A stretch of 64,000 nucleotides of DNA, from positions 172,750,443 through 172,814,442 of the forward strand of contig OZ023265.1 of assembly GCA_964006375.1 (NCBI GenBank), written 5' to 3'. How positions within the stretch are numbered: the first letter of the stretch is position 1; every line of letters begins with the position of its first letter. Below the pieces are notes generated by a model that worked only from the letters and a program-made list of their open reading frames with translations, was not told the origin of the DNA and did no database searches. Positions 27,791 to 42,316 of the stretch are shown piece by piece. The translations under genes were made by a program, and so were the position numbers. Source of the DNA: Tillus elongatus. Lineage: Eukaryota > Arthropoda > Insecta > Coleoptera > Cleridae.

Positions 27791-28480
27791 ATCTCCACCA
27801 CACATTTTAAGTTCTACGGCCGTTTTGCTAACAATGAAACCTAATACAATATTCTTTAGAAAATAATGTATAACTAAAAATTCAAGTGAAATATGTGTAA
27901 TTGCATTCTATAGCACATCAAATATTTTAATTTTCTTATTTTTGGCATATCTAGGTAAAACACCAAGCCGGAATTGAAATTTCAAATTAATCCTCTTAAA
28001 CTGTCTGTCTGGCAAAGTACATAGAACCTGAAGTCACGTGTAATCTGCTCTGCGTGCTAAATTACATTATACATGCTATTGTAGTCTTATACTCGTCCCA
28101 GCTTCTATGTTCTAAAATGACGTTACAAAATAAAAAATAATCACCTTGCACCTGTCTGCCCTGCAAGATAAGGAGTATGCATTATGCATACACCGCCCTT
28201 TCGGCTTCGCTCTTTATTCTGCTTTTACAGCTTGTCTGTCTAGGCAAAACTTGAGGAAGCTTGTGATGCTTGAGATTTATGTAATATATATATGACATAA
28301 ATATATTTTAACATTAGTTTGTCAGAGAATACTCTTAAACACTTAGATTTCTAATTTATTTTTAAATTATACCAAAATAAATGCGTCAATGTTAGAAGTA
28401 CACCACAGCCTTCTTCAACATATTCAACATGCAGTGTTCCAGAAAATAGTAACCTAGGCCCATTTTCGCTTTTTTAGTGG
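27791..28480. other. Unassigned sequence
   Basis: No supported feature. A GC-richer block begins near 28490. Confidence 0.4.
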
Positions 28481-28489
28481 TATTTGTTT

Positions 28490-29430
28490 TCTCTCTCCCT
28501 CAGGGCTCGCCCGCGGGCTTGCCGCCCCGATAGCACTGCACCCTTTGGCTTATTCTGCATGCCCTTAGTCTTTTTACTCCGCCCATTCCAAAATCACTGT
28601 GCCTTGAACTAGTCTGCACAGTAATTGGTGGGGTGAAGTTTTATATTGCTCTGTCTCCGGTCTATACTGACCGTAGATCAGTTGTCTTTTGCAGTCCAGA
28701 GCTTTACACTCGCACAAGATGTGCTGGGCTGATTCCTCCCCCTCGCCGCAGAGTCTACATGCGAGGTCCCCCTCGAACCTCCCCATTTTATGCAGGTGTT
28801 TCTTGACAGCCATGTGTATTGTCAAAAGACCTGTTATGTTTCTGAGCTGTTCTCTGCTAAGATTTAGCAGATCCACAGCTCTTTTTGAACTGGGTTCGTC
28901 AATTATTGACTTCCCATGTCTGAGCCCTGGACAGTCTGCCCAGTACACCTTGTGTTGGCTTCTGACCCAGGACTTACTAGCTCCCCTGGCAGTGCTCTTT
29001 GCCACGCCTAGAGCCGGTTATGGTCCCATAAATGGTTCTGCTGACGCTCTCTCCGCAAGCCTGTCAGCTTCTTCGTTGCCTTTGACCCCTGAGTGACCCG
29101 GCACCCAGATGAGGGTGACCTCATTCTGCCCAGCCAGGTCGCTCGTCTCGTCTCGGCACTCACTTACCAACCAGGAATTTACCCGTGGCTACTTAGGGCC
29201 TTAAGGACTGCCTGGCTGTCTGTGGCTATGAGGATCTGCTTGCTGGTGTAGCCCCTCCTCTTGTTCTCTCGCACACAGTGCAGGATGGCGTACATTTCGG
29301 CCTGAAAGATCGTTGAATGGGCTCCGAGGGAAATACTATGACTTACCCTCGGTCCTTTCGAATACAGCTGCCCCCGTCCCATGCTCCCCGCCGGATCCGT
29401 CCGTGAACCAGATGAGCGCGTCCCGTGGTA
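28490..29430 (-). pseudogene. Non-LTR retrotransposon RNase H and C-terminal domain (5'-truncated)
   Basis: The minus strand encodes an RNase H domain spread over several frames. It has WFTDGSGG (about 29430-29400, another frame), FQAEMYAILHC and ILIATDSQAVLKAL (29179-29487), then KGNEEADRLAERASAEP (about 29030-29080). Together these show the D-E-D-D catalytic set. The C-terminal region (28574-29005) has LNLSREQLRNITGLLTIHMA and CRLCGEGEESAQHILCECKAL, the cysteine motif that ends ORF2 in several RNase H-bearing insect clades. The reverse transcriptase is absent. Bases 28490-28573, GC-rich, look like 3' UTR. Markedly GC-richer than its neighbours, suggesting a different or younger source. Confidence 0.8.
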
Positions 29431-29770
29431 TGCCGTGGTATCTGCATGGGCACTGCTCAGATGAGCTTTCTTCCATAGTTCCTCCAACTGCTGCCCCCAA
29501 CAGATCTACCAGGCAAACAGAGCGAACGTGCCCTTTTACTGTCCAGGTTACCAGACATAGAACATCTTGTTATGCCCGCTCTTTTGTCCGTAGGACTTCC
29601 AAGTTGTGGAATTCCTTGCCGGCACATGTTTTTCCTTCTCCTCCGAACCTCCAAACCTTCAAGTTCAGAATTAACAAGTTGCCCCTTTCCCTCTAGTCGA
29701 CACCCACGGTACGATAGTATTTAGGCTGTGTGTTTTTGTAATATAATAGGTCCGTACTAAGAATTTTCTT
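29427..29770 (+). pseudogene. 3' end of a Jockey/CR1-like non-LTR ORF2
   Basis: A plus-strand frame reads CSDELSSIVPPTAAPNRSTR and ends YARSFVRRTSKLWNSLPAHV then FPSPPNLQTFKFRINKLPL, with a stop at 29694-29696. The same C-terminus occurs in the longer copy at 51476-53745 (minus). It is 5'-truncated exactly where the oppositely oriented RNase H fragment begins, so two different 5'-truncated retrotransposons abut head to head. The short 3' UTR runs to about 29770. Confidence 0.8.
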
Positions 29771-30960
29771 GATTAAAGTCGAAAAAAAAGACTATATTTG
29801 TGCCAGCGACAAAGTATGATACATCGCTGAATTTGGAAAAAAAGAGGCTTTCAGAATATAATATCAGAAAATGGGGACCGTATTTAAAAAAATAAAGTTG
29901 ATGATGGTCCTGTTAAGCCGAAACCTCAGAGTCAAAAATTAACAATGCTACGTTAAAGAAAATGAAAAGCTACTGTGGAGAAGTGTCATCGGTATTGATG
30001 TAGGTCCACCATTAAGGTCAGAAAAAATATGAAACATCGCAAACTCCAAATTTTTCAAAATATCTCAAAAACAAAAAAATTTTTCGGAATTGTCTAACCG
30101 CCGTTTTGTTGGGATTTTGAGTGGGCAACTTTTCTCCTATTTAACCAAGTATGTATCTGCTACCGTTTTGGAGATCTCCATAGTGGCCTTCCTTATCTTG
30201 GACACACTGTATGTTCTTGTCAGATTTTCAGACTAAAGATTCCATATTTGCATTAAATTGTGCTAATTAATTTTACTTCATGTTCTTAATGTTAATTTCT
30301 AAGTGTTTATAGAGTCGCAGAATAAAGAAAACAGGAGAGGGATGCCTAATAACTAATTCATAAAGTATAAAAGTTATGAGTTCTCGATTGTTCTATTAAT
30401 TTTGAGAGCAAACTTTCCATGTTCAGTATAAATATTGTTCTTGCAAATTCTGAAGCTGATGGATGTTGTTACACCAGAGTTGGATTGTTTATAGAAACCG
30501 GTCTAGATATCCGTCATTTTGCTCTGGCGATGGGTTTTAATTGAACTCGAGTTGGGGGTATTTCTTTACGAAGGGGATTTTAATTGAATGAGACTCAGCC
30601 GAAACTTAATTTCTATGGTACATAGAAACTTCACAGTGTCCCTTGTTTTCAGATTTATGCATAGTAAAAAGTTAATTACTGGTGTGAAATGAAATTATTT
30701 CGCGTTATGAACTGCACGAGTTTTCAAATTTTAGGCCATCTAGATTTAATTATTGGAATTAAAAGTGTTTAATCAACGAAGTCTAAATTTTAGCAGTTTT
30801 CGGAAAAATATATGTAATTAAATATCACAAACAATTAACTGGTAGTAAATTTAGCTTTTTTCATTTAAAATTATAGTTACAACAGTTTTGTTAGTCTTTT
30901 AGGAAAATCTATTCAATGTGTAATTATACAATTAGCGTGTCCACAGTGTGTGTCAGAGAG
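29771..30960. other. Unassigned sequence with a DNA-transposon-like terminus
   Basis: No ORF. Around 30197-30212 the sequence ccttatcttggacacactgt is, on the minus strand, an acagtgtgtccaag end like those of many Tc1/mariner MITEs. The partner end was not found. Confidence 0.35.
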
Positions 30961-31039
30961 ACATTAAGCAATATGTGTCTTTAGCGAATTTTTATTAAAA
31001 AAATCGCACATAGAGAAGTAACAATTTTCGAATTTTAAA

Positions 31040-31153
31040 ACAGTTTTAGTGAATTTTCGCAAACAAAATTCACTAATGAGGAGAATCCGACCATTGAATT
31101 GAAAAAAATAATTCTTCAAATGAGCGCGTTTCGGGACGCCTAGAACCCATATA

Positions 31154-31215
<62 letters not shown>
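31040..31215 (-). repeat. Family A 3' end fragment with (TA)n
   Basis: Palindrome tagtgaattttcgcaaacaa (31045-31075), the conserved ~90-bp block, then (TA)n at 31157-31215. The flank after (TA)n is unrelated to the family core. Confidence 0.65.
31157..31215. repeat. (TA)n tract
   Basis: Adjacent to the truncated family A end. Confidence 0.95.
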
Positions 31216-31220
<5 letters not shown>

Positions 31221-31612
31221 AAAAGTTCTTCTTGCGGAGAGCTCTAATAAGCGGACATCTCCTACAAGCGGACAAATTTCCTGGAACTAATTATTCTACC
31301 ATACTTTTACACGTAAGAGACTCTCCTACATAACCGGTCACCATTTTTTATACATTTTAGTGAATTTTCTTAAAAAAAAATCACTTTGGATGTGGGTTCT
31401 ACGGGCCCTAATTCGCGCTCATTTGAAAAGATTTTTCAGAAATGCCACCAACGTTACGTCTATTAAATTTAAAAATAAAAGCCCGATTTTAGCGAATTTT
31501 TATTAAGAAAAATTCGCTCATACAGAGGTCACGATGAAAAGCTTTTGAAAAAATTTCTACAGATAAGAGCGAATTTGGGTTCCTAGAACCCAAAACCCAG
31601 GTCTGTTTGAAA

Positions 31613-31615
<3 letters not shown>

Positions 31616-31678
<63 letters not shown>
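31616..31678. repeat. (TA)n, left part of the split family B core
   Basis: Precedes the left TIR of mariner copy 2. Confidence 0.95.
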
Positions 31679-31682
<4 letters not shown>

Positions 31683-31686
31683 TTAT

Positions 31687-33772
31687 ATACTCTGTAAAAC
31701 ATAGTTGTGGAATAAAATTCATTATTCAGCAAAAAAAAAGTTTTTGTGGAAAACGCTGAGACACGTAAAGTTTAATTTGTCGAACATTATCTTATAATCA
31801 TAGTTAAAAAAATGAAATTTCCACCATTTTACCCCCACCACTTTATCCATTTTTTTAAATAGCAACCCCATATTTTTTCATCACAATTCAATGGATTACA
31901 TTTTTCTGAATGCTAAAATACCCCATATCTATGGTCTTATATTACAGTTTTCAATACAGAGTGGAAATTTAATACCGGAATATTAAAATTAAACAGTTTA
32001 CCTTGAAATTAAAATTTCGAAAATAAAATTAATAAAAATGTCCCTTTCTTATAACAAATGTTCAAAATGTTCTCCATTCACTTGCAGACAACGAAATAAT
32101 CTGCTCTGGAATTTTTCCCTAAGTCTGTTCAACACGTCAGGCGCTACGCTCCTAATTTCTGTTGTTATTTTCATTTTCAAATCATCTAAATCAGCAGGTT
32201 ACGTTTTATACACTGTTTTTAAGGTATTCCCATAAAAAGAAATTAAGAGGTGTAAGGTCTGGTGATCTAGCGGGCCTTTCTACGAAACCTCTTCGTCCAA
32301 TCCATCTTTGTGGAAAGACTTCGTGTACATACTCCCGTACTTGAAGAGCAAAGTGGGGCGGTGCACCGTCTTGTTGAAACCATATAATTTCATGGATAAT
32401 ATTAGGTTCCATTACATTTGGGTACAATTATGCTAACATTGGGGCAGCCTGTTCTTTTAGCATTTCTAAATATCTTGGATCGTTTAGATTTTCTATAAAA
32501 ACAGGTCCAACTACGTGATTATCAATGATTCCAGCCCAAACGTTCAACTTCTGAGGACGCTGAGTGTGTGTTTGTCGTATCCAGTGGGCGTTTTTAGCAG
32601 CCCAGTATCTGCAATTTTGCCGGTTTCCATCGCCATTCAAAAGAAATGTTGCTTTATCGGAAAACAGAACGCCAGCAGAAGAAATAACATTTCTATGTAA
32701 CATGTCCAGCAGTTGTTCAGAAAATTGCAGTCTTCTATCAGAATCACCGCCAATCAACTCTTGAACGTGTGGTACTTTATAGGGATGCATTTTTTCGTTT
32801 CTGAGACACCTTAAAACTGTTGATTGACTGACATTATTTTCACGTGCAACTTGACGGGTAGAAGTTGTTGGTTCTTCTTGAAAAGCCAATAAAATATTGA
32901 GTTTTACATCTTCTTCAACAAACTTGGGTCTCCTAGGCAGTGGTTTAACGTGTCCATAATCACGAAACTGTGAATGTATCTTAGACACAGTTCCCTGGGT
33001 TAGTGGGGACAAATCTGGATGTTTTTCATTAAATAGGTTAACAATTTTTGCCTGTGTTCTACACATATCACCATACCCAATCATCATTAATATTTATGTT
33101 CGCAGAGTTTCAGGTAAGTATCGCATTATTAGACCAAAAATTAATTGAAATTATCGGAACAAAATTACGACTAATTTATTAGGAGACGGTGCATTCAACA
33201 CAATACACCACAAAATAAAATAGAACTGTTAAATTTCACCTTTCACACTGCAAAAATGGGTAGTTAATAAAAACGATTAATGATACCAAGTACGTTTTAG
33301 ATAAAAGACAAGATAAGAAATTTAAGATAAGAGTCAGTGAAGAATTCCCGAGCAGATTATTTCGTTGTGTGCAAGTGAATGGAGAACATTTTGAACATTT
33401 ATTATAAGAAAGGGACGTTTTTATTAAGTTTATTTTCGAAATTTGAATTTCAGGGTAAACTGTTTAGTTTTAATATTCCGGTATTAAATTTCCACACAGT
33501 ATTGAAAACTGTAATATTAGACCATACATATGGGGTATCTCCGCATTTAGAAAAATGTGATCCATCGAATTGTGATGAATAAACGTCAGGTTGCTATCTA
33601 AAAAAAAAGGATAAAGTGGTGGGGGTAAAATGCTAGGAGCTTAATTTTTTTAACTATGATTATAAGATACTGTTCGACAAATTAAATTTCACGTGTCTCA
33701 GCGTTTTCCACAAAAACTATTTTTTGCACAATAATGAATTTGAATTTTATTCCATAACTGCGTTTCACACTG

Positions 33773-33776
<4 letters not shown>
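31687..33776 (-). mobile_element. Long-TIR mariner (DD41D type), copy 2
   Basis: TIRs of about 430 bp: 31687-32125 pairs with 33335-33776. Outer ends are tactctgtaaaacatagttg and cataactgcgtttcacactgta. The inner part of both TIRs includes the last ~20 codons of the transposase: the sequence encoding VNGEHFEHLL and its stop is present near 32050-32085 (minus) and again near 33370-33406 (plus). Inserted within the (TA)n core of family B. Confidence 0.85.
32050..33087 (-). pseudogene. Mariner-superfamily transposase, DD41D type, near-intact but inactivated
   Basis: The frame from 33087 runs 219 codons to an in-frame TAA at 32428-32430, then continues in the same frame to 32206. A frameshift near the LKNSV segment precedes the last ~50 codons (to about 32050). 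Features in order: helix-turn-helix region with TSTRQVARENNVSQSTVLRC (residues about 75-94), first Asp in VLFSDKATF (about 142), NVWAGIIDNHVVGP, second Asp in FQQDGAPPH after the stop, then WIGRRG and ARSPDLTPLNFFLW. The third catalytic residue, expected as D in PLDFF, is Asn here, so even without the stop it should be inactive. Spacing from the second acid is 41 residues. Confidence 0.9.
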
Positions 33777-33899
<123 letters not shown>

Positions 33900-34192
33900 C
33901 CGAGCGCTAACTCAAAAAATACTAAACTGATTACAATCAAACTTGTCAAAAATCTTGTGTGGGCGAAAACCGAGGTCAAGTTCGTTAATCAGCCTTTATG
34001 CTCAAGTTTTTCCGGAGGAAAATCGGGGAAAACTATTTGAAAACGCTATTTTTGGTAAGTATCAGAGTAACTGGAATGAGACTACATTTGGATAGAAATA
34101 GTGCAAATAAACCTATATTGTGAATTTTAAGTAATTTGGTACACAATATTTAGAATTTTTTCCAAATCAAAAATAAAATCCCAAAGGCATGC

Positions 34193-34275
34193 GTTGAAAT
34201 GACTTAGTGGTTAAAGTCCAATGCCTGACAGACAGATTAGTTAACTGCCACACGTAGATTAATTCATACAACTGG
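34193..34275 (+). tRNA. tRNA-like segment 2 of family B copy 2
   Basis: gacttagtggttaaagtcca and tagattaattcat correspond to the segments in copies 1 and 3. Confidence 0.4.
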
Positions 34276-34754
34276 TATAAACCATCATCAACGGTAACCA
34301 AACTAAATATATACCCGGCATAATACATACTACCCGAACCAACAATCGTGAGATCTCGGCCGCAATTATGGAAAATGACAGACGACATTAAATTAAAAAT
34401 GTGCCAATTGATTGTTATTTAACTGGACGATTCAATCAGTTATTAAAATACACTATATTTATAGCTTTATTAACGGCCCAAACACAGTTTTAACGCAGCA
34501 TAAATATATTATGTTGTCGCATAATATAGCAGAAATTTAAACAAAGCCAAGCTAAGTCTCTATAAAAATGATTCTAAAATAGTTTTTTATCTTTAAACTT
34601 AAACATAAGACGTCATATAAGACCGAAACAGTCGTGACATGTGTTTCAATGGCAACTATACAAATTTTCTGTAATTAATTAATTCTGTATACTTTGAATA
34701 TAATATCCGGGGCATGAAGCCGATCTAAAGTATCACACAAATAAAACCTTTGTT

Positions 34755-34980
34755 GACGTGAGCTTAGATAGCGCAGGCGTACCGCGCTTGCCACCTATAT
34801 CTAACTACAAACATTAGGTATGTAATAGCTCTTCTCTAATGAGTATGTTAGAGTAAGGCGCATTATTTGACTTATTGTAAAATATTGTAACCACCTAATA
34901 CTAAATAAAGCATTTGAACTGAATTGAATTGCCCTTGCCACCTAAGCAGAAGGTTACGCGATCGAATCCAGCTCGATGGA
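34755..34980 (+). tRNA. tRNA-like segment 1 of family B copy 2, split by an insertion
   Basis: The A-box half (cttagatagcgcaggcgtac) and the B-box half (gaaggttacgcgatcgaatc) are separated by the 34798-34933 insertion. Confidence 0.4.
34798..34933 (+). mobile_element. Short 5'-truncated retrotransposon insertion
   Basis: The 136-bp insert is flanked by an exact 11-bp duplication, cttgccaccta (34787-34797 and 34934-34944). It ends in a ttgaa-type repeated tail (gaactgaattgaattg) after aataaagca, as in many non-LTR 3' ends. Too short to classify. Confidence 0.7.
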
Positions 34981-35606
34981 TGTATGGTTTTTTAAAATGT
35001 TTTGTTTTGATATTTGGAGAAACAATAGTGTACAGATTTCTTACGTTTTGACCAAAATCTCATTTTTCTTTAAAACGCCTAAATAAGTGTGAAACCTTTG
35101 AGTCTGAAATTATAATTTTGTTATTGTTTTAATTGTTATTGAAAAACCCGGTTTGATTAGGTTGACTAAAACGAAATCACACTGTCGATTAATAAGGAAA
35201 AATAACTGCTACGTTTACAATTTGACAGATACTTTACTTTTCTAAATATGAATTAAGTTTCCTTCTGGAAATCTTCTGTATAACTCTAATGAAATTTGTA
35301 ATACAAGTATCTTTTGAATAGACTTACACTATCTACAGATATGGCAAAATTTAGTTCTTTACCTTCACAGAAAATTGAGTTTTGGGTATTTTTCTCAAAA
35401 GGAGTTAGAACATGAGATTTTTTGATAATAGAGAAAGCGATGGTAACACTTTCGAAAGTATTCTTCAAATGTGCGCCTACTATAACCTCTAAAATATATC
35501 TTCAAGGTCTGTGTAAGTTTAAAGTAATAACTCTACTAATATGCTGTATAATAATAGTGTACAATTCTTATGAAAATTCGCTACTATAACGCACTTGCTG
35601 CGTCCT

Positions 35607-35790
35607 GAAATTTGCTGAAATTTGGCAGGTGCCTGGATTTTGCAAGTGGCTTGTATAAGCTCGTTAGATAGGAAAATCGGATAAGGTTTCCCGGGAAAAC
35701 GTGTTTTTTTTCGTACATTTTTTGTATCTCTGAGAATAGCAAAGCCATGACAACCAGTTTTCGTAGGCAGGTTTATGTTAAAACAGGTAT
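35607..35790 (-). repeat. Family A core fragment
   Basis: Contains tttggcaggtgcctggattt and gctcgttagataggaaaatcgg, matching the family A boundary and core. Cut by the Tc1 TIR. Confidence 0.6.
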
Positions 35791-35944
35791 ACTACACACA
35801 TCGGAAAAGTCTAGGGATATTTTTTAAAATGCACGTATTTTTTTCTTGATATGATTTAAGAAGAAAACAAAAAATATATGGTATATGTAAGTGTTTAAAA
35901 TTACATAAAATCAAATGTTTTATTCAAAAAACCTAGAAGATTAA

Positions 35945-36098
<154 letters not shown>

Positions 36099-36154
36099 TG
36101 AAACACACTATGTTAAGAATTTTTCAAAAACTTTCGAGCATGTGAGAAAAAAGT

Positions 36155-37170
36155 TTAATACAAAGTATGACCTCCACGTTGAGTATTTACAGCTCTAGAT
36201 CTATTGCTCATAGACAAAATGAGATTGTCAAGGTTTCCTTGTGGTAAACGTGCCCACTCTGCTGTCAGAAGCTGCTGAAATGTAAACGCATTGTTGATGT
36301 TACCCATATGTGGAGAAATTCTTCGTTGAAGCATATCCCAGACATGCTCTATCGGATTCAGGTCCGGGGATTGTGCTGGCCATGGTAAAATTTCAATTCC
36401 TGCGTTATTCAACCCGTTGGTTACAATGCGTGCGGTATGTGGACGGGCATTATCATGCATTAGGTGGTAGTTTTGACCAACAGAGCCTGCAAATGGATGC
36501 ACGATGGGTTGAAGAATGGTATACAGATATATCTGAGCTGTTAGGGAGCGATTTGGAAAAACGAGTTCCGTTCGGCCGCCAATAATTATTCCGCCCCATG
36601 CCATTAGTGTACCACCTCTGAATGTGTACACTTCCTGAATATGTCTTAAGCGTTCCGCATTTCCAGATTGTCTCCATACCCTTATTAGACGAGAATCCGG
36701 ATGGAAACCAAACCTAGATTCGTCTGTGAATAAAACTGTAGCCCAATTATCTGCAGTCCAATTCATATAATTTTGACACCAGTCCAATCTTGCAACGCAA
36801 TTGCCCCTGGAAATAGGTAGACATCTGAGTGGACGTCTACTAGAGAGGTTTGCTTCGTGAAGACGATTTCTTACAGTATCTCGGCTAATGGTTACATTAT
36901 GCGCCCTTTGCAGAGTCGTAACCAATTCAGGTGCCGTAATTGTAGGCTGCCTTCTGGTAGTTAAACATAAAAATCTATCCTAACCTGCCGTCGTAGAGCG
37001 TCCTTGTCCGGTTTGTTACTCGGCCGGGCTGCCAGTTTCCCTAAAACGCCTCCATAAACGACTTATCATAATTTGGGAAACACCCATCCGCTCAGCTACT
37101 TCATTCTGTCGCATGTCCGCTTGAAGAAGGCCTACCGCTCGATTCATTTCGCACAAAGCCAAATGTCGCC
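36155..37170 (-). pseudogene. Tc1-family DD34E transposase, almost complete
   Basis: The main frame (36155-36925, 256 codons) contains the second half of the DNA-binding region (RAHNVTISRDTVRNRLHEAN). It then has the catalytic blocks VLFTDESRFGFH, GGTLMAWGGI, LMHDNARPHTARIV and WPAQSPDLNPIEHVWD. Thirty-four residues separate the second Asp and the Glu, and all three acids are intact. Upstream on the same strand to about 37170 lies the paired-like N-terminus (MRQNEVAERMGVSQIMISRL, then RRFRETGSPAE). An in-frame TAG near 36975 and a second stop or frameshift near 37018 separate it. Only these lesions distinguish it from an intact gene, so it is probably the youngest DNA transposon here. Natural length of the family is about 340 residues. 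Confidence 0.9.
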
Positions 37171-37449
37171 GTTCTATGGTAAAAAACAATATTTTATATG
37201 CAGCTACTAAACAACAACTGAGAAATGACTGAATTCTAAACTAAATTCAACGGTACATATGAAAATTCTACTTTTATCATATATCGGGTTTATCAATTTT
37301 GATATCATTTTGAATTTTTTTTAACAACAAATGGTTATATATTGAGTAATTGATTAAATACATACACCGTGAGTGCAATTTGACCGACTCCAAAATTAAT
37401 TTGTTTTCTTTTTTTGTATTATTTAAAAATATCCCTAGACTTTTCGGAT

Positions 37450-38486
37450 GTTCTGGCTTTGTTTGTGACAAACTTCATTATATGGGAATTAGAGGGAATT
37501 TGAACAACTGGATTCGGTCATTTCTGTCTAACAGAAAACTTGTTGTTAGGATGGGCGATGCTTTATCAGACTCAAAAGTCATAAACACTGGCGCCCCACA
37601 GGGAAGCATTTTAGGCCCGCTGCTGTTCCTGCTTTATGTTAACGACTTGCCAAAACATATATCAAATGGATTGGTATTCATGTACGCTGATGATACGTCA
37701 ATTTTAGTCTCAGCCTCAAATCTTCCATCTCTCTATAAAAAAATTAATAACGTTTTAAATGAATTCAGCAGCTGGTGTACAAAAAACAATATGATTATTA
37801 ACTATGACAAGACGCAATTGCTGCATTTCCAAACTAAGTTAAGTCCGCGTGTTGACATCAGTGTTAACTTCAATGGCAGCTCTTTAACTTCTGTTGTCTC
37901 CACATCATTTCTGGGAACAGTAATTGACAGAGTTTTCTCCTGGTCCACTAATGTTGACGCAGTTTGTTTAAGGCTGAACAGATGTTTTTACATTCTAAAG
38001 ACTTTAAAGTCCTACCTTAATTTAGATGGCCTGTTGACTGCGTACTACGCTCTTGGCCACTCAGCTATAAATTATAACATAGTGTCGTGGGGTCAGGCGA
38101 CGGATGCAGCTAGGGTTCTCCTACATCAAAAACGCATTATGCGCCTGATTTTTAACCTTGTGTTTCGGGAATCTTGTAGGGAGGTTTTCAAAAATAATAA
38201 AATTCTGACAGTTGTTGGGGTTTATTTACTGAAGCTAATGTGTTATGTATTTAAGAAGAGAAATAATTTGCCACACAATTACAATTTACATAGCTATAAC
38301 ATTCGCTTTAGAGATAATATATATCTGAATAAACCTAATAATTCATTCTATAAAAAGTCGCCGTTGTATGCGGGTTCTTATTATTTTAATCTGCTGCCTA
38401 ATCATGTTAGAGATTGTCGTACCGTGGCGCAATTCGAGAGAGAGCTTAAGCAGTATCTGTATTCGCAGTGTTTTTATTGTCGATGA
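37450..38486 (+). CDS. Non-LTR retrotransposon reverse transcriptase, 5'-truncated but open
   Basis: The frame is open through the Tc1 TIR and continues without a stop to TGA at 38484-38486. From 37450 it starts in mid RT: CDKLHYMGIRGNLNNWIRSF, TGAPQGSILGPLLFLLYVND, FMYADDTSILV (intact catalytic YADD), then the thumb KNNMIINYDKTQLLHF and SFLGTVIDRVFSW. A C-terminal region ends HVRDCRTVAQFERELKQYL. The endonuclease and RT fingers are missing, because the Tc1 element lies where they should be. Motif style fits the Jockey/CR1 group without an RNase H. The first ~33 codons of the open frame are Tc1 sequence and should not be counted as element protein. Confidence 0.85.
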
Positions 38487-38831
<345 letters not shown>

Positions 38832-38865
38832 TATATTCAAGAATTTAGATCTTAATGAAAAATAA

Positions 38866-40404
<1,539 letters not shown>

Positions 40405-40567
40405 GGTGATTCTACTGCATTTAATCTCTTAACTACAATTAATAACAACATATCCTTATAAGTAATAGCTTCTTTTATGTGAAAATCTTTTGAAAACATA
40501 GAAATTACCCTTTTTGCAATTTTAACACCAAAAAGGAAGGAAAAACAATAATGTGTCAAATGACATA

Positions 40568-41752
40568 ATAATTACCAAAACAAAATGTCTAATTTAACGT
40601 TCAAAATGCGACCCATTTGCTTCCATATATTTCTCACATTTTTTATCACCGATTTGGTAACACGATGAATTGTGTTACGGTTAACATTGGACAGAACATT
40701 CCGCGTTCGCTGTTCGAGGACTTCTCTGCTTTCTGGGGGATCAAATTCATAGATTTCGTTTTTAACATGTCCCCATAAATAAAAGTCTAATGAAGTGAGG
40801 TCGGGAGACTTCGCTGGCCATCGCACCGGGCCACTATTAGATATTATTCTTTCACCAAATGTCTCAGATAAAAAAAAATGTACTTCCCTGGAAGTATGGG
40901 CGGGACAGCCGTCATGTTGAAAACATACATCACGGAACTCATTATCTGGGAGAACTTCAATAATTGATGGTACTATTTCATTTTACAACATTGCAAGGTA
41001 TCTTTGCTGTTTGATCATAAATAAAGGGCCCAATTAGTTGATTTATTATTAAAATAAAATAGTTTAATTTCTTCTTACGATAGGAATATTAAAATAAATC
41101 AAAGGATAGAAGAATAATTATTTTTCAGAACAAAGCGAAAAATATCTCACCATACATTCCACACCAAACATTAAAGCCGAATCGAACTTGTAATCTACGC
41201 TGTTCCCGCAGCTGAGGGTTTTCGGTAGCCCAATAATGACGATTATGCTTGTTCAATATTCCGCAATTTGTAACATAATTTTCGTCCGTCCATACAATGT
41301 TAATTTCAAAGTTCAAATTATCTTGAAATTTTCCCTGGTACCAATTGCAAAAAGTTACTCTTCTGTTAAAATCACCTTCTCAAAGTCCTTGTACGATGGT
41401 GGACTTATGCGGACGACAATGTTGTTTTTCAAAACGTCGTGAACTGTTGACTTAGCAATATGTAGCCCCTGCCAGCAATCCTTGTAGAGGACATAGGATT
41501 TTCATTAAAATATTCTTGAATACTTCTGCCACGATTTTTACTATTCTTCTCATAACTCTTAGATCAAGGTTTCCCAAAAGCTCCGAATTCAAGTAAATTC
41601 ATTACAAGTTTAGAGAAATACCTTTTGTTGGATTGTCGTCTATCCGGCTAATTTTCCAAATAATTGTTGACAGCCTTATCCGCATTCCTTTTATTTCTAA
41701 TATATTATACTAACATATCAAACTTTTCTTCATTCGAGAAATTTTCTGCCAT
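40568..41752 (-). pseudogene. Mariner-superfamily transposase, DD41D type, decayed
   Basis: An ATG at 41750-41752 opens MAENFSNEEKFDMLV, matching the N-terminus of this family, but stops interrupt within 20 codons. Later pieces: VWTDENYVTNCG (first Asp) and HYWATENPQL, NVWCGMYGE (41125-41316), QHDGCPAHTSREVHFFLSET (second Asp, about 40925) and WPAKSPDLTSLDFYLWGHVK (third Asp, 40572-40826), ending in a stop near 40587. All three acidic residues remain and the last two are 41 residues apart. About 100 bp near 41030-41120 are inserted or unalignable, and several frameshifts occur. Confidence 0.85.
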
Positions 41753-42316
41753 TCTGAACACTAGGCCCCAGTCAAGACATAAAACGCGCTTAAATAAAGA
41801 CAAGCGTTCACAGTTCTGACAGAATACGTGACAGATTAAAAAAATTTTATTCGTCTAAAATCCAAAGCCTTCTAGAGCATTAATGTATCACGGATAAATA
41901 TATTTCATCAAAGTATTTACTGAACTTTTGGTTATTCCGAATATTTAAATGATTTTTGGGTTATATTGGTGTTTTGAGAAATATTAATTCAATTCGTTCA
42001 TGTATTTCTCAAAAGTTATGGATTTTTTTGACGTTATTTTCTGTTGCACGGTACGAGTGTGATATATCATAAACAATGTTAACTGTAACACAATTGATCG
42101 ATTTACCAGATCGGTGATAAAAAAAATGTCCGAAATGTATGGAAACAAATGGGTCGCATTTTGAACGTTAAAGTAGATATTTTATTTTGGTAATTATTAT
42201 GTCATTTGACACATTATTGTTTTTTCTTTTCTTTTTTTGTGTTAAAATTTTAAAAAGGGTAATTTCTATGTTTTCAAAAGATTTTCACATAGGAGAAACT
42301 ATTACTTATAAGGATA

